From the NCBI GenBank assembly GCA_024640945.1, contig JAHEEA010000015.1, positions 1 to 42,858 on the forward strand: a stretch of DNA of 42,858 nt, given 5' to 3'. Both the position numbers and the translations under genes were made by a program. The notes beneath the pieces were generated by a model. The model ran no database searches, was not told the origin of the DNA, and saw only the letters and a program-made list of their open reading frames with translations. Shown here in pieces: positions 8,562-18,582 of the stretch. Origin of the DNA: Candidatus Methylopumilus sp. (lineage in GTDB: Bacteria > Pseudomonadota > Gammaproteobacteria > Burkholderiales > Methylophilaceae). The first letter of the stretch is position 1. Every line of letters starts with the position of its first letter.

Positions 8562-9301
8562 TAGCCGTTCAACTCATCAGCAAGTGTTTGGGCAGCAGAA
8601 AAATTAAGCGTACCCTCATAAATTGCACGACCAGTAATCGCGCCCATGATGCCTTCATTTTCAACAGCACAAAGTTTACGGACATCGTCCAAATCAGTGA
8701 TTCCACCACTCGCGATAACTGGAATGCGCAAGGCCTGAGCTAAAGCAACAGTCGCCTCAATATTAACGCCGCTTAACATACCGTCTCGGCCAATATCGGT
8801 ATAAACGATTGCCTCTACACCATAATCTTCAAATTTTTTCGCCAAATCAATGACGTCATGACCAGTTAATTTAGACCATCCATCAACAGCTACTTTGCCA
8901 TCTTTAGCATCTAAACCAACCATAATTTGACCAGGAAAAGCATCACAAGCTTCATGTAAAAAGCCAGGATTTTTTACCGCAGCTGTTCCAATAATCACAT
9001 AATCAATACCATTATCAAGATATCGTTCGATTGTTTCTAAATCACGGATACCCCCGCCCAATTGAATAGGAATTTCGCCGCCACAAGCCTGAACAATTGC
9101 TTTGATAGCGCCTTCATTTATAGGCTTGCCCGCAAAAGCACCATTCAGATCTACAAGATGCAAACGTTTGCCACCTTGATCGACCCAATGTCTTGCCATT
9201 GCCCCAGGATCTTCAGAAAAGACCGTAGCGTCTTCCATCAATCCTTGTTTCAATCGAACACAGTGACCGTCTTTTAAATCAATAGCTGGGATAATTAACA
9301 T
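8561..9301 (-). CDS. hisA: ProFAR isomerase HisA
   Basis: This 246-residue TIM barrel is related to HisF. The N-terminus [20 protein letters not shown] supplies the catalytic Asp8, and [12 protein letters not shown] supplies the second acid and phosphate loop. It catalyses the Amadori isomerisation before HisFH. It is coupled to hisF by TAATG and lies 41 nt after hisH. Confidence 0.97.
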   Translation of the reverse strand: MLIIPAIDLKDGHCVRLKQGLMEDATVFSEDPGAMARHWVDQGGKRLHLVDLNGAFAGKPINEGAIKAIVQACGGEIPIQLGGGIRDLETIERYLDNGIDYVIIGTAAVKNPGFLHEACDAFPGQIMVGLDAKDGKVAVDGWSKLTGHDVIDLAKKFEDYGVEAIVYTDIGRDGMLSGVNIEATVALAQALRIPVIASGGITDLDDVRKLCAVENEGIMGAITGRAIYEGTLNFSAAQTLADELNG

Positions 9302-9342
9302 AATTTTTTAGGGATGTTTTAATAAAATTAAAAAAATAAACT

Positions 9343-9987
9343 TTAAGCCTGGCCATTCCACTGAACAAAATTAGCAAGTAACTGCAATCCTGCATGCTGA
9401 CTTTTTTCAGGATGAAATTGCACAGCAAAAATATTTCGATGTGCAATCGCACCAGTAAATCGCTTTGGATATTCGGTAACGCCAGCGATTAAATTCTCAT
9501 CTTGTGGCTGTACATAATAACTATGCACATAATAAAAGCGCTCGCCATCTGCAATATCTTTCCACATAGGATGGGCTTGAGTTTGGTAAACCTGATTCCA
9601 ACCCATATGAGGCACTTTAAGTTTATTACCAGTCTCATCGTGCATTTCATTAGCAGAGAAGCGCTTCACATTACCGCTCAAGATACCAAGTCCAGCGGCA
9701 TCACCCTCTTCAGAATGCTCAAACAAAAGCTGCAAGCCAATACAAATGCCGAGAAAAGGCTTCGTTGCAGCTGCATCAACTATTGCATCACGCAAACCTC
9801 TTGATTCCAACTCGCGCATACAATCCGGCATTGCACCTTGGCCAGGAAATACAACTCGGGAGGCTTGCTTAATATCTGCGGGCTGGCTTGTCACAACCAC
9901 ATTTTTATTCGGAGCCACATGCTCCAAGGCTTTGGAAACTGAGCGCAAATTACCCATTCCATAATCAACTACTGCGATATCAATCAT
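9343..9987 (-). CDS. hisH: Imidazole glycerol phosphate synthase, glutaminase subunit
   Basis: This 214-residue class I glutamine amidotransferase has the nucleophile Cys82 in LGICIGLQLLFE and the His192/Glu194 pair in QFHPEKS. It produces ammonia for HisF. A 73-nt gap with an 11-bp hairpin separates it from hisB. Confidence 0.97.
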   Translation of the reverse strand: MIDIAVVDYGMGNLRSVSKALEHVAPNKNVVVTSQPADIKQASRVVFPGQGAMPDCMRELESRGLRDAIVDAAATKPFLGICIGLQLLFEHSEEGDAAGLGILSGNVKRFSANEMHDETGNKLKVPHMGWNQVYQTQAHPMWKDIADGERFYYVHSYYVQPQDENLIAGVTEYPKRFTGAIAHRNIFAVQFHPEKSQHAGLQLLANFVQWNGQA

Positions 9988-10015
9988 GATATTTTTCTGA
10001 ATTCCATGCCGTTCG

Positions 10016-10049
10016 ATTTCTCATCCAAGCAATACCAGGGATGAGAAAT
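10016..10049 (-). repeat. 11-bp inverted repeat in the hisB-hisH gap
   Basis: ATTTCTCATCC (10016-10026) and GGATGAGAAAT (10039-10049) are perfect inverted copies around a 12-nt loop, in the 73-nt space between hisB and hisH. On the minus strand no T-run follows the stem, so it is not a standard intrinsic terminator. It could be an RNA stability or processing element, or a protein-binding dyad. Confidence 0.5.
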
Positions 10050-10060
10050 TCAAATTAAGC

Positions 10061-10648
10061 TTATAAAGACCCTTTGGTCGAAGGCATGATTCCTGCCATG
10101 CGAGTATCAAGCTCTGTCGCCATACGCAAAGCGCGACCAAAAGCTTTAAAAATTGTTTCTGCTTGATGATGCGCGTTTTCGCCACGCAAATTATCAATAT
10201 GTAAGGTCACCAAAGCGTGATTAACAAACCCTTGGAAAAACTCGTGAATTAAATCCACATCAAATTCACCGATTTGGGCACGTTTAAATTCCACGCCAAA
10301 TTCCATACCAGGACGACCTGACAAATCCAACACAACACGTGACAATGCTTCATCTAAAGGCACGTATGCATGGCCGTAGCGACGCACACCTTTTTTATCA
10401 CCAATCGCTTTTGCAAAAGCTTGGCCTAATGTAATACCTATATCCTCAACAGTATGGTGGGCATCAATATGCAAATCACCTGTTGCTTCGACATTAATAT
10501 CCATCATGCCATGTCTAGCAATTTGATCAATCATATGATCAAGAAACCCTAGGCCAGAGGAAAGTTTTGACACGCCAGTGCCATCAAGATTGATAGAAAC
10601 CTTAATTTTGGTTTCAAGAGTATTGCGACTAACTTCAGCAGTACGCAT
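10061..10648 (-). CDS. hisB: Imidazoleglycerol-phosphate dehydratase
   Basis: The 195-residue monofunctional enzyme begins [20 protein letters not shown] and has the Mn-binding motifs [22 protein letters not shown] and ENAHHQAE. It dehydrates IGP to imidazole acetol phosphate. The HisB phosphatase domain of enterics is absent, so histidinol phosphatase must be elsewhere. The hps terminator lies only 28 nt upstream of the start codon. Confidence 0.97.
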   Translation of the reverse strand: MRTAEVSRNTLETKIKVSINLDGTGVSKLSSGLGFLDHMIDQIARHGMMDINVEATGDLHIDAHHTVEDIGITLGQAFAKAIGDKKGVRRYGHAYVPLDEALSRVVLDLSGRPGMEFGVEFKRAQIGEFDVDLIHEFFQGFVNHALVTLHIDNLRGENAHHQAETIFKAFGRALRMATELDTRMAGIMPSTKGSL

Positions 10649-10675
10649 GAGAATATGTGTGCTTTCTAAATATTA

Positions 10676-10721
10676 CAAAAAAAACCGCCGCAAAACTTTT
10701 TAAAATGTTCTGCAGCGGTTT
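10676..10721 (-). terminator. Strong intrinsic terminator of hps
   Basis: On the minus strand a 15-bp stem, AAACCGCTGCAGAAC paired with GTTTTGCGGCGGTTT (two G-U pairs, 10-nt loop), ends in an unbroken run of T (complement of the A run at about 10677-10684). It lies about 31 nt after the hps stop codon and just before hisB. Confidence 0.9.
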
Positions 10722-10752
10722 ATCAGTGTTTTATTACCTGATTAACTAAATA

Positions 10753-11433
10753 TTAGCTAAACAAGCTTTTCAACCAACCGAACAAGCCACCGCTTGATTT
10801 GCCACCATGTGCGATTGCAGTGATTTCTGCAGCAGAAGCAGCAGGATCAGCAGCGCCATAGATTGCAGCACCAGCAACAATGATTGTCGCGCCAGCGTCA
10901 CGTACTTGTGCAGTTGTAGCAGCTTTAACACCACCAGCTACAGAAATGTCTAAACCTAAGTTCAAACCAGCAACCATTGCTAAGTCAACGAATGGTGTTT
11001 GGCCAGCAGCTTGTTGGTCAAGGCCAGTGTGAACGCCAATGATGTGTGCGCCTAATTTAGCAACTTCTTGTGTACGCGCTTTTTTGTTAGCAACGTTGAT
11101 CAGGTCAACTTGAGCTTTTTTACCATATTTATTAGCAGCGTCAATTACGCCTTTAATAGTACCGATATCAGCTGTACCCAAAACCGTACAAATATCAGCA
11201 CCAGCTTTGTAGAATGGCTCAGCTTCGTAGAAACCAGCATCCATTGTCTTCAAATCAACTAAGATTTTGTTTTTTGGGAATTTTTTACGTAATGTTTCAA
11301 GCAATTTGATACCGTTGTGCTTAATGCATGGTGTACCAATTTCAAGAATATCAACATGCGGTGCTACTTTTGCAGCAAGCGCTACTGTTGCGTCAAAATC
11401 TAATGAATCTAATGCCATCTGGGTTAATGCCAT
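10753..11433 (-). CDS. hps: 3-Hexulose-6-phosphate synthase (RuMP cycle)
   Basis: The protein begins MALTQMALDSLDFDATVALA, with EIGTP (31-35), the catalytic DLKTMD (60-65), GVHTGLDQQ and SVAGGV, all typical of HPS in the OMP-decarboxylase superfamily. It condenses formaldehyde with ribulose 5-phosphate, the key assimilation and detoxification step of RuMP methylotrophs. It is 226 residues against about 210 usual in the family; the extra end (about 209-226) is a Gly/Ser-rich linker followed by LFGWLKSLFS. A strong GGAGGAA site precedes the ATG. It has its own promoter (11549-11577) and terminator although it lies between hisC and hisB. The isomerase partner gene (phi/hxlB) is not in this window. 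Confidence 0.96.
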   Translation of the reverse strand: MALTQMALDSLDFDATVALAAKVAPHVDILEIGTPCIKHNGIKLLETLRKKFPKNKILVDLKTMDAGFYEAEPFYKAGADICTVLGTADIGTIKGVIDAANKYGKKAQVDLINVANKKARTQEVAKLGAHIIGVHTGLDQQAAGQTPFVDLAMVAGLNLGLDISVAGGVKAATTAQVRDAGATIIVAGAAIYGAADPAASAAEITAIAHGGKSSGGLFGWLKSLFS

Positions 11434-11517
11434 GTTACTTCCTCCGCTAAATTACACGTTTATGATTTAAATACACGCGTTATGATACATTTTTTATTAA
11501 CTATATGGTGAAATCAT

Positions 11518-11531
11518 GTTCAAAAATGAAC
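11518..11531 (-). repeat. Small dyad in the hps leader
   Basis: GTTCA-TTTT-TGAAC (minus strand) forms a 5-bp stem and 4-nt loop about 10-25 nt after the predicted hps transcription start. The leader is about 110 nt long. The dyad could be an operator or a stabilising 5' hairpin; no known riboswitch was recognised. Confidence 0.35.
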
Positions 11532-11548
11532 TTTTTTACCGAAACGAC

Positions 11549-11577
11549 TTTATATAACGATTTCTGTTTTTGGTCAA
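11549..11577 (-). promoter_or_regulatory. Sigma-70 promoter of hps
   Basis: On the minus strand TTGACC (11572-11577), a 17-nt spacer and TATAAA (11549-11554) make a near-consensus promoter just after the hisC stop codon. The predicted start is about 110 nt upstream of the hps ATG. This fits a gene expressed at a much higher level than the surrounding his genes. Confidence 0.75.
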
Positions 11578-11596
11578 AACTCTTTAATTCTTCACT

Positions 11597-12655
11597 TTAA
11601 ACAAGCTGCTTTAATTCAGACACTAAAGCCGCACATTCAGCATTGGTTCCGACTGTAATCCTCAGAAATTGAGCAATACGTTCAGGCTTCTTAAAATGCC
11701 TAACAATAATATTTTTATCTCTCAATCCAGCACTAATCACTTCAGCATCTTTTTTCGTATGCTTTGCGAATATGAAATTTGCACCCGATGGCAAAACTTC
11801 AAAACCCAAATCAGTTAATTCTTTGACTAAGTGAGTTCTAGTAGAAATCACCTTATGACAAGTTTCTTCAAAATAAGCCTTGTCTTCCATTGCGGCGATT
11901 GCTCCCGCTTGAGCAAAACGATCCAAAGGGTAGGAATTAAAACTATCTTTGACTCTATGAAGTGCTTCAATCAAATCTGGGTTACCAACGGCATAGCCCA
12001 CTCGCAATCCAGCAAGTGATCTCGCTTTAGATAAGGTGTGTGTCACCAACAACTGCGGATATTTCTTAATCAAACCTACCGCTGATTCAGCACCAAAATC
12101 AACATAAGCCTCATCAATGACAACAACAGAACTCGTATTCGTTTTGAGCAATCGTTCTATTTCAGACAACGCTAACGATCTTCCCGTGGGCGCATTGGGA
12201 TTAGGGAAGATAATGCCGCCGTTAGGCTTTAAATAATCATCAACTTGAATTTCAAAACTATCATTCAAGGGAATGGTTTCGAACGCGATCTCATACAAAC
12301 CACAATAAACCGGATAAAAACTATAGGTAATATCAGGAAATAAAATAGGCTTATCATGATTAAGTAAGGCATTAAAAGTGTGTGCCAATACTTCATCCGA
12401 TCCGTTGCCAACGAAAACGTTTGAAGATTCTAAGTCATGAAAACTGGCAATCGCTTTTCTCAACACGTCAGAATTAGGGTCTGGGTATAAACGTAAGCTT
12501 TCAGATGCTTCTTTTTGCAGCGCAATTAAAACCTTAGGACTTGGTCCGTAAGGGTTTTCATTGGTATTCAGCTTAATAAGATTGTTAATCTTAGGCTGTT
12601 CCCCAGGAACATAGGGCGTCAAGCCATGAATTAAATGACTCCAGTATTGACTCAT
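11597..12655 (-). CDS. hisC: Histidinol-phosphate aminotransferase
   Basis: This 352-residue class I/II PLP aminotransferase has [12 protein letters not shown] near the N-terminus, [15 protein letters not shown], and the PLP lysine K210 in [17 protein letters not shown]. It transfers the amino group to imidazole acetol phosphate. It overlaps hisD by ATGA (12652-12655). Confidence 0.97.
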   Translation of the reverse strand: MSQYWSHLIHGLTPYVPGEQPKINNLIKLNTNENPYGPSPKVLIALQKEASESLRLYPDPNSDVLRKAIASFHDLESSNVFVGNGSDEVLAHTFNALLNHDKPILFPDITYSFYPVYCGLYEIAFETIPLNDSFEIQVDDYLKPNGGIIFPNPNAPTGRSLALSEIERLLKTNTSSVVVIDEAYVDFGAESAVGLIKKYPQLLVTHTLSKARSLAGLRVGYAVGNPDLIEALHRVKDSFNSYPLDRFAQAGAIAAMEDKAYFEETCHKVISTRTHLVKELTDLGFEVLPSGANFIFAKHTKKDAEVISAGLRDKNIIVRHFKKPERIAQFLRITVGTNAECAALVSELKQLV

Positions 12656-13962
12656 TTTTTAAGTCTATACTCCGCCGAGCGGGCATGCGCCTGCAAACCT
12701 TCGCCGTATGCCAAAGTAGAGGCAACTTTACCCAAAGTTTGAGCACCCGCTTGCGATACAAAAATTAGACTTGAACGTTTTTGGAAGTCATAAACACCCA
12801 ATGGCGATGAAAAACGTGCTGTTCGTGATGTCGGCAATACGTGATTAGGTCCGGCACAGTAGTCCCCAAGAGACTCACATGTGTCGCGCCCCATAAAAAT
12901 GGCGCCTGCATGTTTAATCTTTTGACTGAAAGCTAATGGATCATCCATTGATAATTCTAAATGCTCAGGGGCAATATAGTTACTAATTTCAGCGGCTTCA
13001 TCCAAGCTCTTAACTTGAATCAAAGCGCCTCTATCAGTCAAAGAAGTTCTGATAATTTCCGCACGCGGCATCTCTAAAACTAGCTTCTGAATACTCTCAT
13101 TGACCCTATTCAAAAAATCAGCATCAGGGCACAATAAAATTGCCTGGGCTAATTCATCATGCTCGGCCTGACTAAACAAATCCATCGCAACCCAGTCAGG
13201 ATTAGTCTTACCATCACAGATAACTAGAATCTCAGATGGGCCAGCAACCATATCAATGCCAACCACACCAAATACTCTTCGTTTCGCTGCAGCAACATAA
13301 GCATTACCAGGTCCCACAATCTTATCAACTTGAGGAACCGTTTCAGTACCATAAGCCATAGCACCAACAGCTTGCGCCCCACCAATGCAAAATACACGAT
13401 CGACACCTGCAATTGCAGCGGCAGCCAACACTAGCTGATTTTTTTCACCATCAGGCGTAGGCACTACCATGATGAGCTCTTGCACACCCGCAACTTTTGC
13501 AGGAATTGCGTTCATCAATACAGACGAAGGATATGCAGCCTTGCCACCAGGCACATAGAGACCAACGCGATCTAACGAAGTCACTTGCTGACCTAAGATT
13601 GTGCCGTCATCTTCAGTGTATTGCCATGAAGTCATTAATTGCTTTTCATGGTAACTGCGGACGCGATCTGCTGCCGCTTGTAGTGCTGCTCGCTGAGCAT
13701 CTGGCAGACCATTTAATGCCGCTTTTAATTCAGCCTGACTAATTTCCAATTCAGGCAAGCTGCCTGCAGACATTCTGTCGAAACGATTGGTATATTCTAT
13801 AACTGCAGCATCTCCACGTTTTTTAACGTCTTTAAGGATATTCGCTACTACTTCATCAATACTGTCGTCTTGCGCAGTTTCAAAAGCCAACAAAGCCTTC
13901 AGCTTTGCATCAAAATCTGCATCTAGACTTGAAAAACGTCTCACTTTAATTTCTGTACTCAT
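12652..13962 (-). CDS. hisD: Histidinol dehydrogenase
   Basis: The 436-residue protein has the HisD signatures [23 protein letters not shown] (given in part; about residues 133-155), [23 protein letters not shown], the Zn ligand region SQAEHDE, and the C-terminal [16 protein letters not shown]. It oxidises histidinol to histidine, the last step of the pathway. It is separated from hisG by 59 nt that hold an 18-codon ORF. TTGGA about 10 nt upstream may be the ribosome-binding site. Confidence 0.97.
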   Translation of the reverse strand: MSTEIKVRRFSSLDADFDAKLKALLAFETAQDDSIDEVVANILKDVKKRGDAAVIEYTNRFDRMSAGSLPELEISQAELKAALNGLPDAQRAALQAAADRVRSYHEKQLMTSWQYTEDDGTILGQQVTSLDRVGLYVPGGKAAYPSSVLMNAIPAKVAGVQELIMVVPTPDGEKNQLVLAAAAIAGVDRVFCIGGAQAVGAMAYGTETVPQVDKIVGPGNAYVAAAKRRVFGVVGIDMVAGPSEILVICDGKTNPDWVAMDLFSQAEHDELAQAILLCPDADFLNRVNESIQKLVLEMPRAEIIRTSLTDRGALIQVKSLDEAAEISNYIAPEHLELSMDDPLAFSQKIKHAGAIFMGRDTCESLGDYCAGPNHVLPTSRTARFSSPLGVYDFQKRSSLIFVSQAGAQTLGKVASTLAYGEGLQAHARSAEYRLKK

Positions 13963-13965
13963 ATT

Positions 13966-14022
13966 TTAAAATCCAAGCTCTTTTAATCTATTTTCTGATC
14001 CAAAGATCATTTCTATACTCAT
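13966..14022 (-). CDS. Possible 18-residue coupling peptide between hisG and hisD
   Basis: An ATG overlapping the hisG stop codon as TAATG opens an 18-codon frame, [18 protein letters not shown], that ends 3 nt before the hisD ATG and in the same frame as hisD. It has no clear ribosome-binding site, so translation would depend on ribosomes ending hisG. Its first 14 bases (ATGAGTATAGAAAT) match the hisD start (ATGAGTACAGAAAT) at 13 of 14 positions, which suggests a duplicated start region. It may be a relay that carries ribosomes from hisG to hisD, or a relic with no product of its own. Confidence 0.35.
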   Translation of the reverse strand: MSIEMIFGSENRLKELGF

Positions 14023-14663
14023 TATTTTTTGCCAATGGCGCCAACAAATGCATCCATCATTGGCTGTAATTTTTCACGATTTAATTTGAATGAAGCTTGA
14101 TTCACCACTAAACGAGAACTAATCTCGCCAACTTCTTCAACCGCTTTCAAATGATTTGCTCGCAAGGTTCCACCTGTGCTCACCAAATCTACAATCACAT
14201 CAGCCAAGCCCACCAAAGGGCCTAGCTCCATAGAGCCATATAACTTAATTAAATCCACATGCATGCCTTTAGCTGCAAAATGCTCACGGGCGGTTTTTAC
14301 ATATTTAGTGACTACTTTAAGACGAGCGCCACTACGAATAGATGCAAAGTAATCAAAATCTTCACGTACGGCGACCATCATTTTGCATTTCGCAATTTGT
14401 AAATCAATTGGCTGATATAAACCTTCACCACCATGTTCATCCAGAACATCTTTACCAGCAATACCCAAATCAGCCGCACCGTACTGCACGTAAGTAGGCA
14501 CATCTGAAGCACGAACAATAATCAGACGAACATCCTCACGATTAGTTGGCAAAATTAATTTACGTGAAGCCTCAGGATCTTCCAACGCATGAATGCCAGC
14601 CGCCGCCAATAAAGGGGTGGTTTCTTCAAAAATTCGACCTTTGGATAATGCAATCGTAATCAT
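14022..14663 (-). CDS. hisG: ATP phosphoribosyltransferase, short form
   Basis: The 213-residue protein begins [20 protein letters not shown] and has the PRPP-binding segment [19 protein letters not shown]. It lacks the C-terminal regulatory domain of long HisG. By family knowledge short HisG works as a hetero-octamer with HisZ, which is not in the window. It catalyses the first, feedback-controlled step of histidine synthesis. Confidence 0.96.
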   Translation of the reverse strand: MITIALSKGRIFEETTPLLAAAGIHALEDPEASRKLILPTNREDVRLIIVRASDVPTYVQYGAADLGIAGKDVLDEHGGEGLYQPIDLQIAKCKMMVAVREDFDYFASIRSGARLKVVTKYVKTAREHFAAKGMHVDLIKLYGSMELGPLVGLADVIVDLVSTGGTLRANHLKAVEEVGEISSRLVVNQASFKLNREKLQPMMDAFVGAIGKK

Positions 14664-14682
14664 ATTATTATCTACTTAATTG

Positions 14683-15948
<1,266 letters not shown>

Positions 15949-16263
15949 TTAATTTGCCGTTTCGATTAGTTTTTGTAATTCACCCTGCTCATACATACTG
16001 CGCATAATGTCTGAGCCACCAATAAATTCACCATTAATATAAAGCTGTGGAATAGTAGGCCAGTTTGCATACACTTTAATTCCATCACGAATCGCTGGAT
16101 CAGCCAAAACATCGATTGCTACAAGATCTTTAACGCCACATGCCTGCAAAATTTGTATCGCTAAGCCAGAGAAGCCACACTGCGGGAATTTTGGACTCCC
16201 TTTCATGTAAAGCACAACTGGGTTACTTGTTACCTGACTTCTGATTTTTTCCTGAGTATCCAT
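15949..16263 (-). CDS. grxD: Monothiol glutaredoxin, Grx4/GrxD family
   Basis: From ATG 16263 the protein is 104 residues with the monothiol active site CGFS at 29-32 in GSPKFPQCGFSG, and WPTIPQLYINGEFIGGSDI. CGFS glutaredoxins ligate and transfer [2Fe-2S] clusters, usually with a BolA partner, which is the next gene upstream. The start is set by AGGAGAAG close to the ATG; a longer reading overlaps bolA and is not supported. Confidence 0.95.
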   Translation of the reverse strand: MDTQEKIRSQVTSNPVVLYMKGSPKFPQCGFSGLAIQILQACGVKDLVAIDVLADPAIRDGIKVYANWPTIPQLYINGEFIGGSDIMRSMYEQGELQKLIETAN

Positions 16264-16288
16264 TTCTTCTCCTAATCTAAATTCTTTT

Positions 16289-16528
16289 TCAACTATTCGC
16301 CCAAGCTTCAGGGGTAAACGTCCGCATCGATAATGCATGGATTTCTGAGCGCATTCTATCGCCTAATGCCTGATAAACCAGCTGATGCTGTTGCACCATA
16401 CTCTTACCAACAAATGCACTGCTCACAACAACAGCCTCAAAATGCTGCCCATCATTACCGAGCACTTCAATATGCTCACAAGCTAAGCCACTAGCAATAT
16501 AAGCCTTTAATTCATTTGCACTTAACAT
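16289..16528 (-). CDS. ibaG: BolA/IbaG-family protein
   Basis: The 79-residue protein has the BolA-fold core [29 protein letters not shown] (in part; about residues 29-57) with the VGKSxVxxHQ signature. It most resembles the short YrbA/IbaG group found next to mla and murA genes. It probably forms a [2Fe-2S]-bridged complex with the CGFS glutaredoxin encoded 25 nt downstream. Confidence 0.9.
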   Translation of the reverse strand: MLSANELKAYIASGLACEHIEVLGNDGQHFEAVVVSSAFVGKSMVQQHQLVYQALGDRMRSEIHALSMRTFTPEAWANS

Positions 16529-16546
16529 AAATTCTTAATAACTTTC

Positions 16547-17323
16547 TTAACCACGCAATTTATAACCAGCTCTTAACATTCCAATAGTTACCAATGATAG
16601 GGTAATAAAGCTAGCAATCACAACACTTAAACTAAACCATGGTGAAATATCACTCATCCCAAAAAAACCATATCTAAATCCATCAATCATATAAAAGAAT
16701 GGATTGAAATGAGAAACAGTTTGCCATAGTGGCGGTAAGGAATGAATTGAGTAAAACACTCCAGACAAGAAAGACAATGGCATGATGACAAAGTTTTGGA
16801 ATGCGGCCATTTGATCAAATTTTTCAGCCCATAAGCCAGCAATAATCCCAAATGCGCCTAACATTCCACTACCAAAAACAGCAAATGCCAGAATTATCCA
16901 GGGATGATTCAACGGTAAATCAATAAAACACATAGAAACCAAGTAAATACTGAAACCCACGCATAAGCCACGAATGATAGATGCAGCTAAAAATGCTGAG
17001 AAAAATTCAATATAACTAAGCGGTGTTAACAATACAAAAATGATATTACCCATCACTTTTGACTGAATTAAGCTAGACGAACTGTTTGCAAAAGCATTTT
17101 GCAATACAGACATCATAATAAGGCCTGGAATCAAAAATACCGTGTAAGGCACACCAGGATAAACTTCAACACGAGAGCCGAGCACATGTGAAAAAATCAA
17201 CAAATATAAAAGTGCCGTCATTACTGGAGCAGCAACTGTTTGAAAACCTACGCGCCAGAAACGTAAAAGCTCTTTTTTAAATAGCGTCCATGGACCGCGC
17301 ATCCGTTGGCTAATTAAATTCAT
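16547..17323 (-). CDS. yadH: ABC-2 type transporter permease (YadH-like)
   Basis: The 258-residue protein has six predicted spans and starts MNLISQRMRGPWTLFKKELL. FLIPGLIMMSVLQNAFANSS and LSFLSGVFYSIHSLPPLW are typical of the YadH/NodJ-type ABC-2 permeases. It forms an exporter with the ATPase that overlaps it by ATGA (17320-17323). The substrate is unknown; the position between mla and bolA is widely conserved and suggests an envelope role. Confidence 0.9.
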   Translation of the reverse strand: MNLISQRMRGPWTLFKKELLRFWRVGFQTVAAPVMTALLYLLIFSHVLGSRVEVYPGVPYTVFLIPGLIMMSVLQNAFANSSSSLIQSKVMGNIIFVLLTPLSYIEFFSAFLAASIIRGLCVGFSIYLVSMCFIDLPLNHPWIILAFAVFGSGMLGAFGIIAGLWAEKFDQMAAFQNFVIMPLSFLSGVFYSIHSLPPLWQTVSHFNPFFYMIDGFRYGFFGMSDISPWFSLSVVIASFITLSLVTIGMLRAGYKLRG

Positions 17324-18219
17324 GAGCGTCCAATCAAATCAACAAACACATCTTCCAAGTCAGGCTCAATTAACTGCATATCCAATACCGATACGTTTGC
17401 GTTACGCAATTCAGCCAACACGAATTCAATTTGAGTGATTTCATTTAGATTAAGCATGTAATCTAAGGCATCCTGATGGCGAACCATTGCCATTAATGAC
17501 TGCGGAACGGCCGCACTCAACTTAAGTTTTAAATTTTTCCCTGGAATACTCGCCAATAAGTTTTTTGTACTATCCAAAGCAATGACTTCACCTTGCTTCA
17601 TTAGAGCAACCCGAGAACACAGTTCTTCAGCTTCCTCCAAATAATGTGTAGTGAGAATAATCGTATGGCCTTCACGATTGAGACGTTTAATAAACTCCCA
17701 AAGCGTGTGGCGCAACTCCACATCCACGCCTGCCGTTGGTTCATCCAAGACGATGACTGGCGGCTTGTGAACGAGCGCTTGAGCGATTAAAGCGCGACGC
17801 TTCATCCCGCCAGATAAGCGACGCATATTGGTATGGGCTTTATCAGTCAAGCCCAAACATTCAATGACTTCATCAACCCAAGGGTCGTTCTCATTGCCAC
17901 GACCAAAATAACCTGCCTGGAAGCGTAACATTTCTCGCAAGTTGAAAAATGGATCGAACACTAACTCTTGAGGAACAACACCAAGTGCATGACGTGCTCG
18001 ACGATAATCTTTTAGAACATCGAAGCCCATCACAGAAAGAGTACCGCTTGTTGGGCGCAACAACCCAGCCAACAAATTGATAAGTGTAGATTTACCGGCC
18101 CCGTTAGGGCCCAGCAACGCAAAAAACTCTCCCTGCTCAATGTTCAGGTCAACGCCTTTTAATGCATGCAATGCACCAAAATGCTTATGAACTTGCGTTA
18201 ATTGAATTGCGGGGGTCAT
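17320..18219 (-). CDS. yadG: ABC transporter ATP-binding protein (YadG-like)
   Basis: The 299-residue protein has Walker A GPNGAGKST (37-45), signature LSGGMKRR (135-142), Walker B VIVLDEPTAG (about 155-164), H-loop TTHYLEEAEELC, and a C-terminal domain ending LIEPDLEDVFVDLIGRS that is typical of the drug/polyketide (CcmA-like) exporter ATPases. It pairs with the permease just downstream. The substrate cannot be read from the sequence. Confidence 0.92.
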   Translation of the reverse strand: MTPAIQLTQVHKHFGALHALKGVDLNIEQGEFFALLGPNGAGKSTLINLLAGLLRPTSGTLSVMGFDVLKDYRRARHALGVVPQELVFDPFFNLREMLRFQAGYFGRGNENDPWVDEVIECLGLTDKAHTNMRRLSGGMKRRALIAQALVHKPPVIVLDEPTAGVDVELRHTLWEFIKRLNREGHTIILTTHYLEEAEELCSRVALMKQGEVIALDSTKNLLASIPGKNLKLKLSAAVPQSLMAMVRHQDALDYMLNLNEITQIEFVLAELRNANVSVLDMQLIEPDLEDVFVDLIGRS

Positions 18220-18259
18220 GTTAAAGCCTCAGACTTGCTTTGCAAGCCGATTAAATACA

Positions 18260-18547
18260 TTAACGAGAGGTGTGAGGAATAAGATCAACCACACCATATA
18301 GGTTGATCAAGCTATGTAAGTTCTCAGGCAATTTTGTAAAGGTTAGCTGACTGCCTTGATTCTGCGCTTGTCTTAGCCACTCAAAAATCAAACCAATCGT
18401 GGCTGTATCAACATTTGTTACGCCAGAAAAGTCCATCTTAAGTTGCTTAGGGAAAATTTTTGTTTCGGCAAGCAAAGCATGTGTGGCGGACATACTAATG
18501 TCGCCACTCAATTTCCAAACCTTTTCTAATTTATTAATTTGTCCCAA
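18260..18547 (-). CDS. mlaB: STAS-domain protein MlaB
   Basis: The 95-residue STAS domain has LKMDFSGVTNVDTATIGLIFEWLRQA (in part; about residues 37-62), which includes the switch-like loop of the family. MlaB binds the ATPase MlaF and stabilises the MlaFEDB complex. The start codon is TTG with GGGA 6 nt upstream; a start at Met18 would cut into the first strand. It is last in mlaFEDCB. Confidence 0.85.
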   Translation of the reverse strand: MGQINKLEKVWKLSGDISMSATHALLAETKIFPKQLKMDFSGVTNVDTATIGLIFEWLRQAQNQGSQLTFTKLPENLHSLINLYGVVDLIPHTSR

Positions 18548-18582
18548 AACTATTCCCGTATTAATTACTTGGCAAATTTAGC

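Noticed and set aside
11434-11548. Long hps leader as a riboswitch
   Set aside because: Only one 5-bp stem and no known aptamer motif were seen. Two tiny ORFs (six and seven codons) lack ribosome-binding sites.
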